From: Kordia sp965283645
GTDB taxonomy: Bacteria > Bacteroidota > Bacteroidia > Flavobacteriales > Flavobacteriaceae
Assembly (NCBI RefSeq): GCF_965283645.1
Contig: NZ_CBDIPG010000001.1
Location: 5,394,001 to 5,458,000, forward strand
Length of the DNA: 64,000 nt
Direction of reading: 5' to 3'
Made by a program: the position numbers and the translations under genes. Shown here one piece after another: positions 62,635 through 64,000 of this stretch. Each line of letters begins with the position of its first letter. Position 1 is the first letter of the stretch. Under the pieces are notes generated by a model. The model ran no database searches and was not told the origin of the DNA. It was given only the letters and a program-made list of their open reading frames with translations.

Positions 62635-64000
62635 TTACAGAATACTTTGAATGTTTTTCTTAATGCGGATATTCAATAGGATTAACACCACAAAGTACAG
62701 CGGAATTCCTAAAATGGTAATTAGTAAAGCGTATGGTTTGCTTTTAAAAGGTGTGCCTGTAACATCAACGACGTTGTTAAAGAAAATATGTGTACGAACG
62801 TAGTGATAGATGAATAATGCGCCAAAAATAACAATAGTCGTAATTAAGCCAATTTTCATCCATTGTTCCATTTCCATATTATTATTCAAAATAGGCAATG
62901 CCAATCCTGCTATTAATAATGGTATGTAAAAATAAAAAGCAAATCTTGACGATTTACGATACGAAGCATAATCTTCTTTTGCAGCTTCATAATCTTTGTT
63001 TTCAAAAGCACCAAGCACTTTTAAACGTTGTTCAGTAATACCTCTTGACGCTAAAATATCAACACCAAGTGATCGTTCTCCTTCTGTATAATTGTATTTT
63101 TGGTAGTTTCTAATGACATCAATTAACTGTTGATCACTTAAAGAACTGAATTTTTCCAGACTTTGCTGATCCGTTTCAGTAATAAGCGCTTTTTCGAAAA
63201 TAACATCATCTTCAGCACCTTCTTTCGGTTTTACGAATAGATTTTTGAGTACTAAAAAGAATCCATCAAAGCTAAATAATCCTTGATCAGAAGTTGCACG
63301 TCTAGTAAAATAAATACTTAACGGAAACATGACTAATGTAGACATCCATGTGCCGAGCCAAGGAGGAATACTTCCGTCTTCTGCACTATTTTTTCCGAAG
63401 ATTCCTATAAAGTGATATGCTAAAAATAAACAAATAGCAATAACCATTGGCAATCCAATTCCACCTTTACGGATTATAGCTCCTAATGGCGCGCCAACAA
63501 AGAATAGAATGATACACGCAATAGCAACAGCAAACTTGTCATGCATGTATATTTTTTGATGATTTATCTTTTTTTCAACACGCTCATAATGATTATTTGT
63601 GTTTTTAAGCGTTTTAATACGACCTCCAATACTACTAATTGAAATATCCAATGCTCGCTTTTTATTTTTAAGCGATAAAATGTCTAATATGTTAGTCAAA
63701 GAAGCAATAGAATCTTGTTCTACGATGTTGGTAGAATCTTTTGCAATGACAACAATTCCCGAACGCTTTAACATATTGTCTCCAAAATTTATTTTTTCGT
63801 CATCATATCGACGTTGAAGCGCTTGGATAGTATCGTACAACTGTTCTACGTTGAACATTTTATACGTATTGTGTGTTTCATTATCAAAATCAACTTTGTT
63901 TACTTCACGCAAGTCAATATTCATGATGTATTTTTCAAACGAAACTTTGGCATGTGGCACACGAATAATTTCTTTTGGATCAGAAGGATTAATATCTTCA
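62635..64000 (-). CDS. LptF/LptG-family permease (5' end outside window)
   Basis: The frame is open through the window edge, so the apparent GTG start at 63960 is not the real one. The visible 455 residues include the C-terminal half of a YjgP/YjgQ permease: DKFAVAIACIILFFVGAPLG / AIIRKGGIGLPMVIAICLFL with the family GAPLG motif, and several membrane helices. LptFG is the inner-membrane core that drives LPS export. An extra C-terminal membrane domain (about 330-440) is unusual for E. coli LptF but common in Bacteroidetes. Confidence 0.9.
   Translation of the reverse strand, partial: EDINPSDPKEIIRVPHAKVSFEKYIMNIDLREVNKVDFDNETHNTYKMFNVEQLYDTIQALQRRYDDEKINFGDNMLKRSGIVVIAKDSTNIVEQDSIASLTNILDILSLKNKKRALDISISSIGGRIKTLKNTNNHYERVEKKINHQKIYMHDKFAVAIACIILFFVGAPLGAIIRKGGIGLPMVIAICLFLAYHFIGIFGKNSAEDGSIPPWLGTWMSTLVMFPLSIYFTRRATSDQGLFSFDGFFLVLKNLFVKPKEGAEDDVIFEKALITETDQQSLEKFSSLSDQQLIDVIRNYQKYNYTEGERSLGVDILASRGITEQRLKVLGAFENKDYEAAKEDYASYRKSSRFAFYFYIPLLIAGLALPILNNNMEMEQWMKIGLITTIVIFGALFIYHYVRTHIFFNNVVDVTGTPFKSKPYALLITILGIPLYFVVLILLNIRIKKNIQSIL

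Overview
The window looks like a chromosome segment of a marine-type Flavobacteriaceae bacterium, plausibly Kordia or a close relative. The grounds are low G+C DNA, TAnnTTTG-type -7 promoter elements, DUF6261 and DUF6443-type proteins, Bacteroidetes-style Cus efflux genes with a HYC_CC_PP partner, and several small peptides whose leaders begin MKKKxLKxL and end near GG. The genus is an inference from these protein types; no search was run.

Layout. (1) 1-26.8 kb, all on the minus strand for the metal genes: a copper/silver efflux locus made of a HYC_CC_PP protein, CusA-like pump, TolC-like channel, HMA-MauE-like protein and CusB-like adaptor. Between the TolC gene and the HMA gene lie 19 kb of accessory DNA: a serine recombinase with a small overlapping gene, a repeat-rich non-coding stretch, an IS66-family insertion sequence whose two ends are each tandemly duplicated, a two-protein RHS/YD-repeat locus with a polymorphic C-terminus and a candidate immunity gene, a LytTR regulator, and a small lipoprotein/membrane cassette. 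(2) 26.9-40.6 kb: two blocks of RiPP-like precursor peptides, a PAS histidine kinase with a receiver protein, a putative papain-like cysteine protease paired with a beta-rich protein, a putAbiC-like protein, a GC-rich 42-bp repeat array before a DUF6261 gene, and a 1304-residue type IIG restriction-modification enzyme that carries an inserted REP-transposase (RAYT/Y1) domain and REP-like palindromes in its own reading frame. (3) 40.87-51.06 kb: an integrative element inserted at the 3' end of tRNA-Ser(UGA), bounded by a 21/23 match to the tRNA end, with tyrosine integrase, excisionase-like protein, HUH replication protein, and a defence cargo of a nuclease-methylase fusion, a specificity subunit and an AAA-TOPRIM nuclease. 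(4) 51.5-64 kb: chromosomal housekeeping genes (thioesterase, nitroreductase, thioredoxin-like protein, DegT aminotransferase, RibB-type riboflavin enzyme, LptF/G permease) around a divergent locus made of an ECF sigma factor, a TPR anti-sigma-like protein, a lipoprotein, an S8 protease lipoprotein and a TPR-CHAT protease-like protein.

The most promising undescribed material is the RAYT-in-type-IIG fusion with in-frame palindromes, the ECF/S8/CHAT locus, the cysteine protease and partner pair at 30.6-32.0 kb, the AAA-TOPRIM gene translationally linked to the tRNA-island restriction system, and a palindromic TACGG-N-CCGTA motif that recurs upstream of the peptide blocks.
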